Under the pieces are notes generated by a model that saw only the letters and a list, made by a program, of their open reading frames with translations, searched no databases and was not told where the DNA came from. From Lachnospiraceae bacterium (GTDB lineage Bacteria; Bacillota; Clostridia; Lachnospirales; Lachnospiraceae), in contig CAJTFL010000001.1 in NCBI GenBank assembly GCA_910575565.1, positions 454,630 through 518,629 on the forward strand: a DNA stretch of 64,000 nt, given 5' to 3'. A program made the translations under genes and the position numbers. This document shows, one piece after another, positions 1 to 7,504 of the stretch. Every line of letters begins with the position of its first letter. Position 1 is the first letter of the stretch.

Positions 1-1
1 A

Positions 2-439
2 TCTTTGGAAAATTACGGGTATATTTTGGTGGCGGATTCCCTGGAGGATGCCATCCGGACGGCCAATGAGATCGCTTCGGAGCACTTGGAGATCGTGACG
101 AAAAACCCCTTTGAGGTGATGACGAAAATCCGGAACGCAGGGGCTATCTTCATCGGAGAATACAGCTCGGAGCCCCTTGGGGACTACTTTGCAGGCCCCA
201 ACCATGTGCTGCCCACCAACGGGACGGCCAAGTTCTTTTCCCCTTTAGGGGTGGATGATTTCGTGAAGAAATCCAGCATTATCTACTACTCCAGGGAAGC
301 GCTGGAAAAATCCCGGCTGGAGATCGAGGCTTTCGCCAATTCCGAGTCCCTGACCGCCCACGCAAACTCCATCCATGTGCGGTTTGCCCATCAGGAAGGA
401 GACGTGAAAGGGGAAGGAGATGGGCGAAATGACGGATAG
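2..439 (+). CDS. hisD: Histidinol dehydrogenase, C-terminal part (cut by window edge)
   Basis: This is the last ~146 codons of HisD, the NAD-dependent zinc enzyme that oxidises L-histidinol to histidine in the final two steps of the pathway. The reading frame is open to the left edge, so the N-terminal half lies outside the window. Visible family signatures are a GPNHVLPT segment, which carries a catalytic or metal-binding histidine region in HisD, then FSPLGVDDFVKKSS and the C-terminal helix with AHANSI. The 3' end overlaps hisB by about 10 bases, which points to translational coupling in a his operon. The short acidic tail after the last family match is probably variable. Confidence 0.93.
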   Translation, partial: SLENYGYILVADSLEDAIRTANEIASEHLEIVTKNPFEVMTKIRNAGAIFIGEYSSEPLGDYFAGPNHVLPTNGTAKFFSPLGVDDFVKKSSIIYYSREALEKSRLEIEAFANSESLTAHANSIHVRFAHQEGDVKGEGDGRNDG

Positions 440-1040
440 GCAGGAAGGGAGCGCCCTCCGCCAGGCGTCGTTAAAGCGGGATACGAATGAGACGAAAATT
501 TCCTTATCCATAACCTTGGATGGAAGCGGGAAGGCGGAGGTTTCCACGGGGATAGGGTTTTTTGACCATATGTTAAATAACTTTGCCCGGCACGGCCTGT
601 TTGACTTAACCCTTAAGGTGCAGGGCGACTTGGAGGTGGACACCCACCATACCGTCGAGGATGTGGGGATTGTCCTGGGAAAAGCGATTAAGGAAGCGGC
701 GGGAGAGAAGAAGGGGATTAAGCGCTACGGCTCTGCCATCCTCCCTATGGATGAGGCGCTGATCCTATGCGCATTGGATCTGTGCGGAAGGCCGTACCTG
801 GTATATGATTTAACCCTTGACCGGGAGTTTGTGGGCGGGCTGGAGACGGAGATGGTAAAGGAATTTTTTTACGCCGTCTCTTACGGAGCCGAGATGAACC
901 TTCACCTTAAGCAGTTTTCCGGCAGCAACAGCCACCATATCATCGAAGGAGCCTTTAAGGCCTTCGCTAAGGCACTGGATGCGGCTCTTTCCTATGACCG
1001 GCGGATCACCGGGGTACTGTCCACGAAAGGAAGTTTGTAG
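429..1040 (+). CDS. hisB: Imidazoleglycerol-phosphate dehydratase
   Basis: HisB dehydrates imidazole glycerol phosphate to imidazole acetol phosphate. The 203-residue length is that of the monofunctional bacterial enzyme. The two His-rich manganese-binding motifs are present: HHTVED near residue 73 and SNSHHIIE near residue 166. GFFDHML near residue 43 is also typical. ATG 429 is preferred over the in-frame ATG at 420, because the AAGGAG site directly abuts 420 but lies 9 bases before 429. The gene overlaps the end of hisD and is followed 3 bases later by a membrane protein of unknown function. Confidence 0.95.
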   Translation: MTDRQEGSALRQASLKRDTNETKISLSITLDGSGKAEVSTGIGFFDHMLNNFARHGLFDLTLKVQGDLEVDTHHTVEDVGIVLGKAIKEAAGEKKGIKRYGSAILPMDEALILCALDLCGRPYLVYDLTLDREFVGGLETEMVKEFFYAVSYGAEMNLHLKQFSGSNSHHIIEGAFKAFAKALDAALSYDRRITGVLSTKGSL

Positions 1041-1043
1041 CAT

Positions 1044-2033
1044 ATGTTTGACCGCAAGGAAGGCGTTTCCATATCGGATAAGATGGCCAAGCTTATTTAT
1101 GGAGACCGTCAATTATTTTGGGGGCTGGGTTTTTTGATCCTTGGCCTGTCGGCGCTCATCGGGAGTTTTTTCCTTTACCGTTTTATGGAAGACAGCTTCG
1201 ACTATTCTTTAAAAAACCCTGGCTACTTCGATTCCTACACGTCCGCCGGGTACAGCAGCATTGAAGTCCAGTACATGACGGAAAGCTTTGCGGAGCATAT
1301 CCAGGAGAAGTATTTGCTGTACTTCGGGTTTGATGTTAATTCCAAGCCTTTCATCTTCTGCGGGGAAGGGGAACTTCCCCATGACCTGAAAGCCATTATG
1401 GATTATACATACGGGGATGAGGTTTACCCCATCCCTGACCCTGTCCGGGTTTCAGGCTACTGCCGCCCCTTGGATTCGGAAATCATGGGCTTTGCCAGGG
1501 ATTCCTACAGCACCATGTGGGATGAGGACAGCCAGATTCCCATAAGCTCCGATGAGCTTTCCGCCATGGTAGGGAATTATTTCCTGGATATCCGGCCTTC
1601 CTCCTTCCAAAAGGAATACCCTTGGGCCAGGGGAATCTTTTTATTCCCCGCCGTATTCCTTTCGGCAGGGCTGTCCGGGCTTTGGCGCTACCGAAAACGG
1701 CTGAAGGCCTGCCACCAGCGGATGGAAGGGTATTCCTCCTGGATTTTCCAGGCGGACGAAGAGCTTTCCCAGGCAGAAGCCTTTGAAAAAAGGCTGCCCT
1801 TATACTTGACCAGGAATTACCTGATCACGGCTGTGTATTATTTTGAAATCATCCCCTTAGCACAGATCACCCAGCTTTCGGAAAGCTTAAATATCTTAAT
1901 GGCTGTCACCGAGGACGGAAGCCACCATATGCTTATGGAGCGGCATAAGGGCAAAAAGGCGTATGATCGGCTGAAAGCGGAATTGGAAAAACGGATTATG
2001 CCAGCGGTTGAAAAGTTTGACCGCCCAGTATAA
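1044..2033 (+). CDS. Two-TM membrane protein of unknown function inside the his operon
   Basis: The 329-residue protein is not recognised. It has a hydrophobic segment at about residues 25-46, a long polar, Tyr-rich region of about 150 residues that would lie outside the cell, and a second hydrophobic segment at about 197-213. A cytoplasmic C-terminal domain of about 115 residues follows and is rich in charged residues. An AAAGGAAG site lies about 10 bases before the ATG. Only 3 bases separate it from hisB, so it is probably co-transcribed with the histidine genes. It occupies the place where hisH often lies, but it has no glutamine-amidotransferase features. Confidence 0.7.
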   Translation: MFDRKEGVSISDKMAKLIYGDRQLFWGLGFLILGLSALIGSFFLYRFMEDSFDYSLKNPGYFDSYTSAGYSSIEVQYMTESFAEHIQEKYLLYFGFDVNSKPFIFCGEGELPHDLKAIMDYTYGDEVYPIPDPVRVSGYCRPLDSEIMGFARDSYSTMWDEDSQIPISSDELSAMVGNYFLDIRPSSFQKEYPWARGIFLFPAVFLSAGLSGLWRYRKRLKACHQRMEGYSSWIFQADEELSQAEAFEKRLPLYLTRNYLITAVYYFEIIPLAQITQLSESLNILMAVTEDGSHHMLMERHKGKKAYDRLKAELEKRIMPAVEKFDRPV

Positions 2034-2203
2034 TAATGAGCAAATTTACCGCCAGATGGGCGGCAGCTCCCTTTGGGAGGGCTGAGTTAGCAATCTGGTA
2101 TCAGAAAAGCCAAAAGACCTTTTGACTCCAACAACATTTGATGGAACGCGCAAAGCAATGATGCTGCAGGCCATCAGCGAAAATACAGCAAGAAAGGAAG
2201 GAA
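2034..2203 (+). other. Intergenic stretch with two small hairpins and an ORF-like scrap
   Basis: Two short hairpins lie next to each other near 2049-2087 (CCGCC/GGCGG and AGCTCCC/GGGAGGGCT arms), without a T run, so they are not a clear terminator. Downstream, one plus-strand frame reads KPKDLLTPTTFDGTRKAMM and runs into the start of hisA. It looks protein-like but has no start codon, so it may be the end of a deleted gene. No hisH sequence was recognised. Confidence 0.35.
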
Positions 2204-2926
2204 ATGATTATGCAGCTTTATCCGGCGATTGATTTGAAAAACGGGCAGTGCGTCCGCCTGCGCCAGGGAGCGTTTAAGGATATTACGGTGTATTCCAAGG
2301 CTCCGGAGGCGGTAGCCGCTTACTGGCAGGAACAGGGGGCGACCTTCCTTCATCTGGTGGATTTGGACGGGGCATTGGCCGGGCGCTCCGTCAATGAGCC
2401 GGTGATCCAAAAAATCGCAAAAACCGTCTCCATCCCCATCCAGGTAGGCGGCGGCATACGCACCAGGGAAGGGGTGGAGGCCATGCTTTCCTTGGGGGTA
2501 AAACGGGTGATTATCGGCACAAAGGCGGTGGAGCGCCCGGAATTTCTGCTGGAAATCATTGAGCAGTTCGGCTCCGAGGCCGTAGTGGCGGGCGTGGATG
2601 CAAAGGACGGGCTGGTGGCCGTCCAGGGCTGGGAGCAGGTAAGCTCGGTAAGGGCTACGGATTTGTGCAGGACAATGAAGGATTACGGCGTCCGGCATAT
2701 TGTGTACACGGATATTTCCAGGGACGGAATGCTTTCCGGGCCGAATGTGGCGGCCACGAAACAGCTGACAGATGAAACCGGACTGGATGTGATCGCGTCA
2801 GGCGGCGTATCTTCCATGGAAGATTTAGAGACGCTTTACCGGGAAGGGATTAAAGGGGCGATTATCGGAAAGGCTCTTTATGAAAACCGGGTAAATTTAA
2901 AAGAAGCAGTCAGCAGGTTTGAATAA
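2204..2926 (+). CDS. hisA: ProFAR isomerase (phosphoribosylformimino-AICAR-phosphate isomerase)
   Basis: HisA is a (beta/alpha)8 barrel that performs the Amadori rearrangement of ProFAR to PRFAR. Family marks are [17 protein letters not shown] at the N terminus with the catalytic Asp, QVGGGIR in the middle, YTDISRDGM with the second catalytic Asp, and IASGGVSS and GAIIGKALY in the phosphate-binding loops. The length of about 240 residues is normal. Either ATG 2204 or ATG 2210 could be used: GGAAGGAA ends only two bases before 2204, and residues from 2210 match the usual HisA start. The following hisIE gene lies in the same direction. Confidence 0.95.
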   Translation: MIMQLYPAIDLKNGQCVRLRQGAFKDITVYSKAPEAVAAYWQEQGATFLHLVDLDGALAGRSVNEPVIQKIAKTVSIPIQVGGGIRTREGVEAMLSLGVKRVIIGTKAVERPEFLLEIIEQFGSEAVVAGVDAKDGLVAVQGWEQVSSVRATDLCRTMKDYGVRHIVYTDISRDGMLSGPNVAATKQLTDETGLDVIASGGVSSMEDLETLYREGIKGAIIGKALYENRVNLKEAVSRFE

Positions 2927-3056
2927 GCAGGGCAGTGCCATTGCCTGGAACGTATTTGAACAATACGTTCCGTCAGATGTGCGTCACCGTTTGCAGGGCA
3001 AGGGGTTTAAATTGGGTTATACCAGATACGGCTATGGGAACAGGAAGGAATTTAAG

Positions 3057-4382
3057 ATGACAAAATATAAACAATTAATATGCGGTTTAGGCTGCCGCGG
3101 GAATAAGGCTTACGATTTAAGGCTGGGCGAAGCGGCAGGGACGGATATCCAAAAGCTTTGCAGACACACAAGCGATAACGGAGCCGACCAGCTGTTTATC
3201 CTGGATCAGGCCGAGACGGAAAAAGAGCATGAGGAAACCATCCTGACTTTAAAGGAAATCGCCGGGAACATCGATGTGCCCATCATCACCGGTGGATGGA
3301 TACGCCGCCTGGAGGATGTGAAAAAGTACTTGTACGCAGGAGCTTTGGCCGTGTTCCTAGATGTGAGCCTGGAGGAGCACGTGGATTTGATAAAGGAAGC
3401 GTCCAGCCGCTTCGGCAGCGAAAAAATCTACGCCTATCTGCCTGACGGAAAGTATTTGGCCAGGGCGGAAGAGTATATGCAGCTGGGGGCTTCCTCCCTT
3501 ATCTTAAAAAGCACATTAGGCGAGCAGCTTTCCGCCCTATCTGCAGATCCGGCAAATGCAGACCTGCTTAAAATTCCCATGGTTATCTTTTCGGATGCTG
3601 CTTCCTTACCGGGGCGTATGGAAGAAACAGCCGATGCGCTTTCAAAACGCTGCAGCCTGCCCGGCATCCAGGGAGTGATCGTCCCAGACACCGGGGATGT
3701 GCAGTGGATGGCTCTTAAGCAGTCCCTAAAAGCAAAGGGCTTTCCTATGGATACCTTTGAAACCAGCATAGCTTGGGCAGAATTTAAATTAAACAGCGAC
3801 GGCCTGATCCCGGTAATCGTCCAGGATTACCAGACGGATGAGGTGCTGATGCTGGCCTACATGAACGAGGAAGCCTTTAAGAAAACTTTGGAAACTGGAA
3901 AGATGACGTATTACAGCCGCAGCCGGAAAACCCTGTGGCTTAAAGGGGAGACCTCCGGCCATTTCCAATACGTGAAATCCCTGGCGCTGGACTGCGACAA
4001 TGATACCATCCTGGCAAAGGTGCACCAGCTGGGGGCGGCCTGCCATACCGGAAGCCGCAGCTGCTTCTTTAAGACGCTGGCTGCCAAGGAGTACCGGGAG
4101 ACCAACCCACTGAAAGTGTTTGAGGAAGAGTACAAGGTAATCCGGGATCGGAAGGAGCACCCCAAGGAAGGATCCTACACCAATTACCTGTTTGACAAGG
4201 GCATCGACAAAATTTTAAAAAAATGCGGGGAGGAAGCCACAGAGATTATCATCGCGGCAAAGAACCCGGAGCCGGAAGAGATCAAATACGAGATTGCGGA
4301 CTTCCTGTACCACGTGATGGTCTTGATGGTGGAAAAAGGCGTTACCTGGGAAGAGATCACGAAAGAGATTGCAAACCGGTAA
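3057..4382 (+). CDS. hisIE: HisIE bifunctional enzyme with a diverged HisF-like N-terminal domain
   Basis: The 441-residue protein has three parts. Residues ~1-240 resemble a degenerate HisF/HisA barrel ([33 protein letters not shown]). Residues ~240-345 are the phosphoribosyl-AMP cyclohydrolase HisI, with the zinc-site stretch LDCDNDTI and [10 protein letters not shown]. Residues ~350-441 are the phosphoribosyl-ATP pyrophosphatase HisE, with [10 protein letters not shown] and ADFLYH. Together HisI and HisE convert PR-ATP to ProFAR. The open frame extends upstream to 2919, but ATG 3057 has AGGAAGGA 7 bases before it, and the conserved sequence starts there. The N-terminal barrel lacks the usual HisF catalytic start, so it may be structural. 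Confidence 0.92.
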   Translation: MTKYKQLICGLGCRGNKAYDLRLGEAAGTDIQKLCRHTSDNGADQLFILDQAETEKEHEETILTLKEIAGNIDVPIITGGWIRRLEDVKKYLYAGALAVFLDVSLEEHVDLIKEASSRFGSEKIYAYLPDGKYLARAEEYMQLGASSLILKSTLGEQLSALSADPANADLLKIPMVIFSDAASLPGRMEETADALSKRCSLPGIQGVIVPDTGDVQWMALKQSLKAKGFPMDTFETSIAWAEFKLNSDGLIPVIVQDYQTDEVLMLAYMNEEAFKKTLETGKMTYYSRSRKTLWLKGETSGHFQYVKSLALDCDNDTILAKVHQLGAACHTGSRSCFFKTLAAKEYRETNPLKVFEEEYKVIRDRKEHPKEGSYTNYLFDKGIDKILKKCGEEATEIIIAAKNPEPEEIKYEIADFLYHVMVLMVEKGVTWEEITKEIANR

Positions 4383-4504
4383 TTCATCCCGTTTTTCGTG
4401 CCGTCTGTCATGAATATCCCAGAAAGCAAAGGTTTTGTGGTATCGTCACTACAGCAGGGAAAGTAACTGCAGCAGGAAAAACAAGGGGCAACTCGATGCA
4501 GTCT

Positions 4505-4533
4505 TTGTCATATAACCCTTGCTATGCTAAGAT
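4505..4533 (+). promoter_or_regulatory. Sigma-A promoter for the secreted repeat protein
   Basis: TTGTCA (4505-4510) and TAAGAT (4528-4533) are separated by 17 bases, about 50 bases before the ATG at 4581. This fits a housekeeping promoter and marks the gene as a unit separate from the his operon. Confidence 0.6.
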
Positions 4534-4580
4534 AAAATCGAAAATAAATACAGGGAATACACCTGGGAAAAGAGGGAAAA

Positions 4581-5387
4581 ATGAACAGACAGTTAAGAAA
4601 AGCGGCCGTTTTAGCGGCAGCCGTGCTCGCGGGAGGAATGACAGCCTCCACAATCACCGCTAATGCAGCACAGTGGAGAGACGATGCAAAGGGATGGTGG
4701 ATAGAGAATGATGACGGTTCCTATCTGGTCAACCAGTGGTATCAGTCCCCTTCCAGCGGATTATGGTATTATATAGGCGCTGACGGATATATGCTGACCA
4801 ATACCATGACGCCTGACGGCTGCTACGTAAACGCAAACGGCGTCTGGGTTCAGAATGCAAACCCAGGCACGCAGCAGGCAGCCGGGGTGGCAAAGGATGT
4901 GGCCGCTATCCAGCAAGTGGCGGAGGCGTATAAGGATTGGCATAAAAGCAACAGAAGTTATGCAGGTGTGGATAGTTTTGTTTTCTGCGACATAGATGGC
5001 GACGGCATTCCGGAGTGTATCGGAACAAATGGGGAAACCTGGTTTGTGATAACCCATCGCGGAGAAAAAGTCGCTAAGACCGCTCTTTTCCATGGCAATG
5101 GTTCACATCCTCTTTATGTTCCAGGCGGAAATGTGCTCTGTGATTACGGTGATAAGATTTATGAAATGCGAGATTTCTATAAAATTAATGATAAAGGTGC
5201 TTTTGAAAAAATAGGAACAAGCAAATATATTAACAGCACTTATAATATTCCAACCCGCAGTGATACCTCAAAAGCTATTTATGATGATTACAACGCTAGT
5301 TTTGGACAGTTAGAGGAAATTTCCATTGAATATGAAGATACATATCGCAGCATTGACGAGGCTTGCGCAGCTTACTTGGCACAATAA
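4581..5387 (+). CDS. Secreted protein with choline/cell-wall-binding-type repeats
   Basis: The 268-residue product starts with a Sec signal peptide (RKAAVLAAAVLAGG, cleavage near the Ala residues at about 30). Then come two to three aromatic-rich repeats of the cell-wall-binding type (GWWIENDDGSYLV, GLWYYIGADGYM, GVWVQN), at about residues 38-95. The C-terminal domain of about 165 residues is not recognised; it contains DIDGDGIPE, a calcium-loop-like motif. The protein probably sits on the envelope. It has its own promoter and is followed by a strong terminator, so it is monocistronic. Confidence 0.75.
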   Translation: MNRQLRKAAVLAAAVLAGGMTASTITANAAQWRDDAKGWWIENDDGSYLVNQWYQSPSSGLWYYIGADGYMLTNTMTPDGCYVNANGVWVQNANPGTQQAAGVAKDVAAIQQVAEAYKDWHKSNRSYAGVDSFVFCDIDGDGIPECIGTNGETWFVITHRGEKVAKTALFHGNGSHPLYVPGGNVLCDYGDKIYEMRDFYKINDKGAFEKIGTSKYINSTYNIPTRSDTSKAIYDDYNASFGQLEEISIEYEDTYRSIDEACAAYLAQ

Positions 5388-5440
5388 ACGATTGCATTAC
5401 TGCCATAGGCTGGTGGCCGAATGGCTGCTGTAATAAATTT

Positions 5441-5490
5441 AAAAAGGCTTCTGCCTTACGAATTTTCATTCGTGGGGCGGCAGCCTTTTT
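5441..5490 (+). terminator. Rho-independent terminator, probably bidirectional
   Basis: The arms AAAAAGGCTTCTGCC and GGCGGCAGCCTTTTT pair almost fully (one mismatch). An inner ACGAAT/ATTCGT stem and flanking A and T runs are present. It lies 54 bases after the stop codon of the secreted repeat protein. Confidence 0.85.
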
Positions 5491-5500
5491 ATTTCTTCGT

Positions 5501-5580
5501 TGTGCCAAGCGATATAGTTTAGTGCTTTTTTGCTGTGCCGGGCAATATATTTTAGTGCTTTTTTGCTGCGCCAGGCATTA
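5501..5580 (+). repeat. 33-bp tandem repeat, 2.4 copies
   Basis: Unit 1 is 5501-5533, unit 2 is 5534-5566 and a partial third unit is 5567-5580. Each begins TGTGCC or TGCGCC, and the full units end TTTAGTGCTTTTTTGC. The repeats are non-coding and lie between a terminator and the pepT promoter. The remainder of 5388-5827 holds only these features and the promoter. Confidence 0.7.
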
Positions 5581-5637
5581 ATTTCCCCAGCTACCCAAGC
5601 CATCAAAGCATTAACCATTTTCAATATAATAAAGCCA

Positions 5638-5666
5638 TTGACAATACATATACTATTGTATATGCT
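5638..5666 (+). promoter_or_regulatory. Sigma-A promoter for pepT
   Basis: TTGACA (5638-5643), a 17-base spacer and TATGCT (5661-5666) form a near-consensus promoter about 160 bases before the pepT start. The long leader is AT-rich and contains no clear regulatory fold. Confidence 0.65.
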
Positions 5667-5827
5667 AGATCATGTTTGAAAAATCATTCCCGCTATCTGA
5701 CGGAAAGCATTTTTCAAAGCACGCTCTAGGCAATAGGATATCTTTGCATCATACCGCGCTGCAAACGCAATATCCCATTATTCACAGCAATGTATTTCAC
5801 CAAATGCAGAAAAGGAGAATATTAAAT

Positions 5828-7105
5828 ATGAATACGATGTCATCCGTAACCGAAAAGTTTTTGCGCTATGTTTCATACAACACCACATCTGAGGACGACG
5901 TGGACAAGATCCCCAGCACACAGTCCCAGTTTGTCCTGGCAAACCTTTTGGCTCAGGAATTAAAAGCCATGGGCGCTTCCCAGGTAAATGTGGACAGCCA
6001 GTGCTACGTTACGGCAGTGATTCCTTCCAACACAGATCGAAAAGCGCCTGCCCTGGGGCTGATTGCCCATATGGATACGTCGCCTGCTTTTTCCGGGGAT
6101 GGGGTAAAGCCGCAGATCGTCCGTCAATACAATGGAGAGAAAATCTGCTTGAACTGGGAGCAGGGGATTTTCCTGCCGCCGGAAGAGTTTCCGGAGCTTG
6201 CAGATTACGTGGGGAAGGACTTAATTACCACGGATGGAACCACCCTTTTAGGCGCGGACGATAAAGCCGGGGTGGCAGAGATTATGGCGGCGGCGGAGTA
6301 TTTCCTAACCCATCCGGAGGTAAAGCACGGCAAAATCTGCATCGGGTTTACCCCGGACGAAGAGGTGGGAAAGGGAGCGGACGGCTTCCCGGTACAGCTT
6401 TTCGGCGCGGATGTGGCTTATACAGTAGACGGCGGCGCCCTAGGCGAGCTGGAGTATGAGAATTTTAACGCGGCAGGGGCGAAAGTCCACATCCACGGGA
6501 AGAGCATCCATCCCGGCTCTTCCAAAGGAACCATGAAAAATGCTGTCTTGATTGGGATGGAATTCCAGGGAATGCTTCCGGTTTTTGAGAACCCCATGTA
6601 TACGGAAGGCTATGAGGGATTCTTCCATTTAAACCAAATGGAGGGAGATGTAGAAAATGCTACGCTCCGCTATATTATCCGCGACCATGATTCCGAGAAA
6701 TTCCAGGAGAAAAAGCACTTGTTTCTGCGGGCTATGGATTACCTGAATGCCAAGTACGGCCCGGGGACTGTGGAAGTGGAATTAACGGATTCCTATTATA
6801 ATATGAAGGAACAGATTATCCCCCATATGTACCTGATTGATACGGCCAAGGAAGCCATGGAGGAGCTGGATATCCAGCCAAAGATCTGCCCTATCCGCGG
6901 CGGTACAGACGGGGCAAGGCTTTCCTATATGGGGCTGCCCTGTCCTAACCTTTGCACTGGAGGCCATAACTTCCACGGGAAATATGAGTATATCTGCATC
7001 CAGTCCATGGAAAAGATTGTAGATTTGCTGGTTTTGATCGTCAGAAAGCTGGAAAAGCACGAAAGAAATGTTGGTTTTGATTGCCAGAAAGCTGAACGGG
7101 CATGA
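5828..7105 (+). CDS. pepT: Peptidase T (tripeptide aminopeptidase)
   Basis: PepT is a cytosolic M20 zinc metallopeptidase that removes the N-terminal residue of tripeptides. The 425-residue protein carries the dinuclear-zinc motifs: AHMDTS (His81, Asp83), GADDKAG, TPDEEVG (Glu178/179) and the C-terminal [11 protein letters not shown]. The dimerisation domain lies between them (HGKSIHPG). The frame is open back to 5672, but ATG 5828 follows AAAGGAG with a 10-base spacing and starts the conserved sequence ([14 protein letters not shown]). Its stop codon overlaps the ATG of a decayed alpha-galactosidase. Confidence 0.95.
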   Translation: MNTMSSVTEKFLRYVSYNTTSEDDVDKIPSTQSQFVLANLLAQELKAMGASQVNVDSQCYVTAVIPSNTDRKAPALGLIAHMDTSPAFSGDGVKPQIVRQYNGEKICLNWEQGIFLPPEEFPELADYVGKDLITTDGTTLLGADDKAGVAEIMAAAEYFLTHPEVKHGKICIGFTPDEEVGKGADGFPVQLFGADVAYTVDGGALGELEYENFNAAGAKVHIHGKSIHPGSSKGTMKNAVLIGMEFQGMLPVFENPMYTEGYEGFFHLNQMEGDVENATLRYIIRDHDSEKFQEKKHLFLRAMDYLNAKYGPGTVEVELTDSYYNMKEQIIPHMYLIDTAKEAMEELDIQPKICPIRGGTDGARLSYMGLPCPNLCTGGHNFHGKYEYICIQSMEKIVDLLVLIVRKLEKHERNVGFDCQKAERA

Positions 7106-7375
7106 GAGAAATTAATATCGTGGAAAATGGGATTTTTATTCAGTGGCTGATTGATGGGGAAAGCTGTTTAAAGCTGCTGCATTTTTTCCCGATGAGTACG
7201 GCATCGGCTGCATTAAGATGGATTACAATATTGAACCAGGCATCGGGACGGAATGAATGGCCGACAGCTGCAAAAACGGATGCTTGAGCATGAGCAATGC
7301 TACTTGAAATGGCTGGATCAGTTATGGGAAGCTTACCCGGATCTGGTCATTGAAAAATCCGGAAAAGAACTATAG
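7102..7375 (+). pseudogene. Remnant of a GH36-type alpha-galactosidase
   Basis: Two pieces of a glycosidase remain. 7102-7190 reads [20 protein letters not shown] and resembles the N terminus of clostridial GH36 enzymes. After a shift of frame, 7190-7260 reads FPDEYGIGCIKMDYNIEPG, where KMDYN is the GH36/GH27 nucleophile motif (Asp). After a further shift, NGRQLQKRMLEHEQCYLKW and YPDLVIEKSG lead to a stop at 7373. Hundreds of codons of a normal enzyme are missing, so this cannot make an active protein. Its ATG overlaps the pepT stop, and a beta-mannosidase follows, suggesting a former glycan-use gene set. Confidence 0.7.
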
Positions 7376-7504
7376 AAATTTAGAATATCATTACGATCCG
7401 CAAAAATGTGCCCGGCAGATAATAATGGGGCAGCAGCCGATGGGAAGGCTGTTCTTATTAAACGGCGCAGATGGCGTGGGCACGAAAAGAAGAAAGGCAG
7501 AAAA

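Noticed and set aside
5501..5580. Possible CRISPR or phage repeats
   Set aside because: 33-bp units are directly tandem with no spacers and only 2.4 copies.
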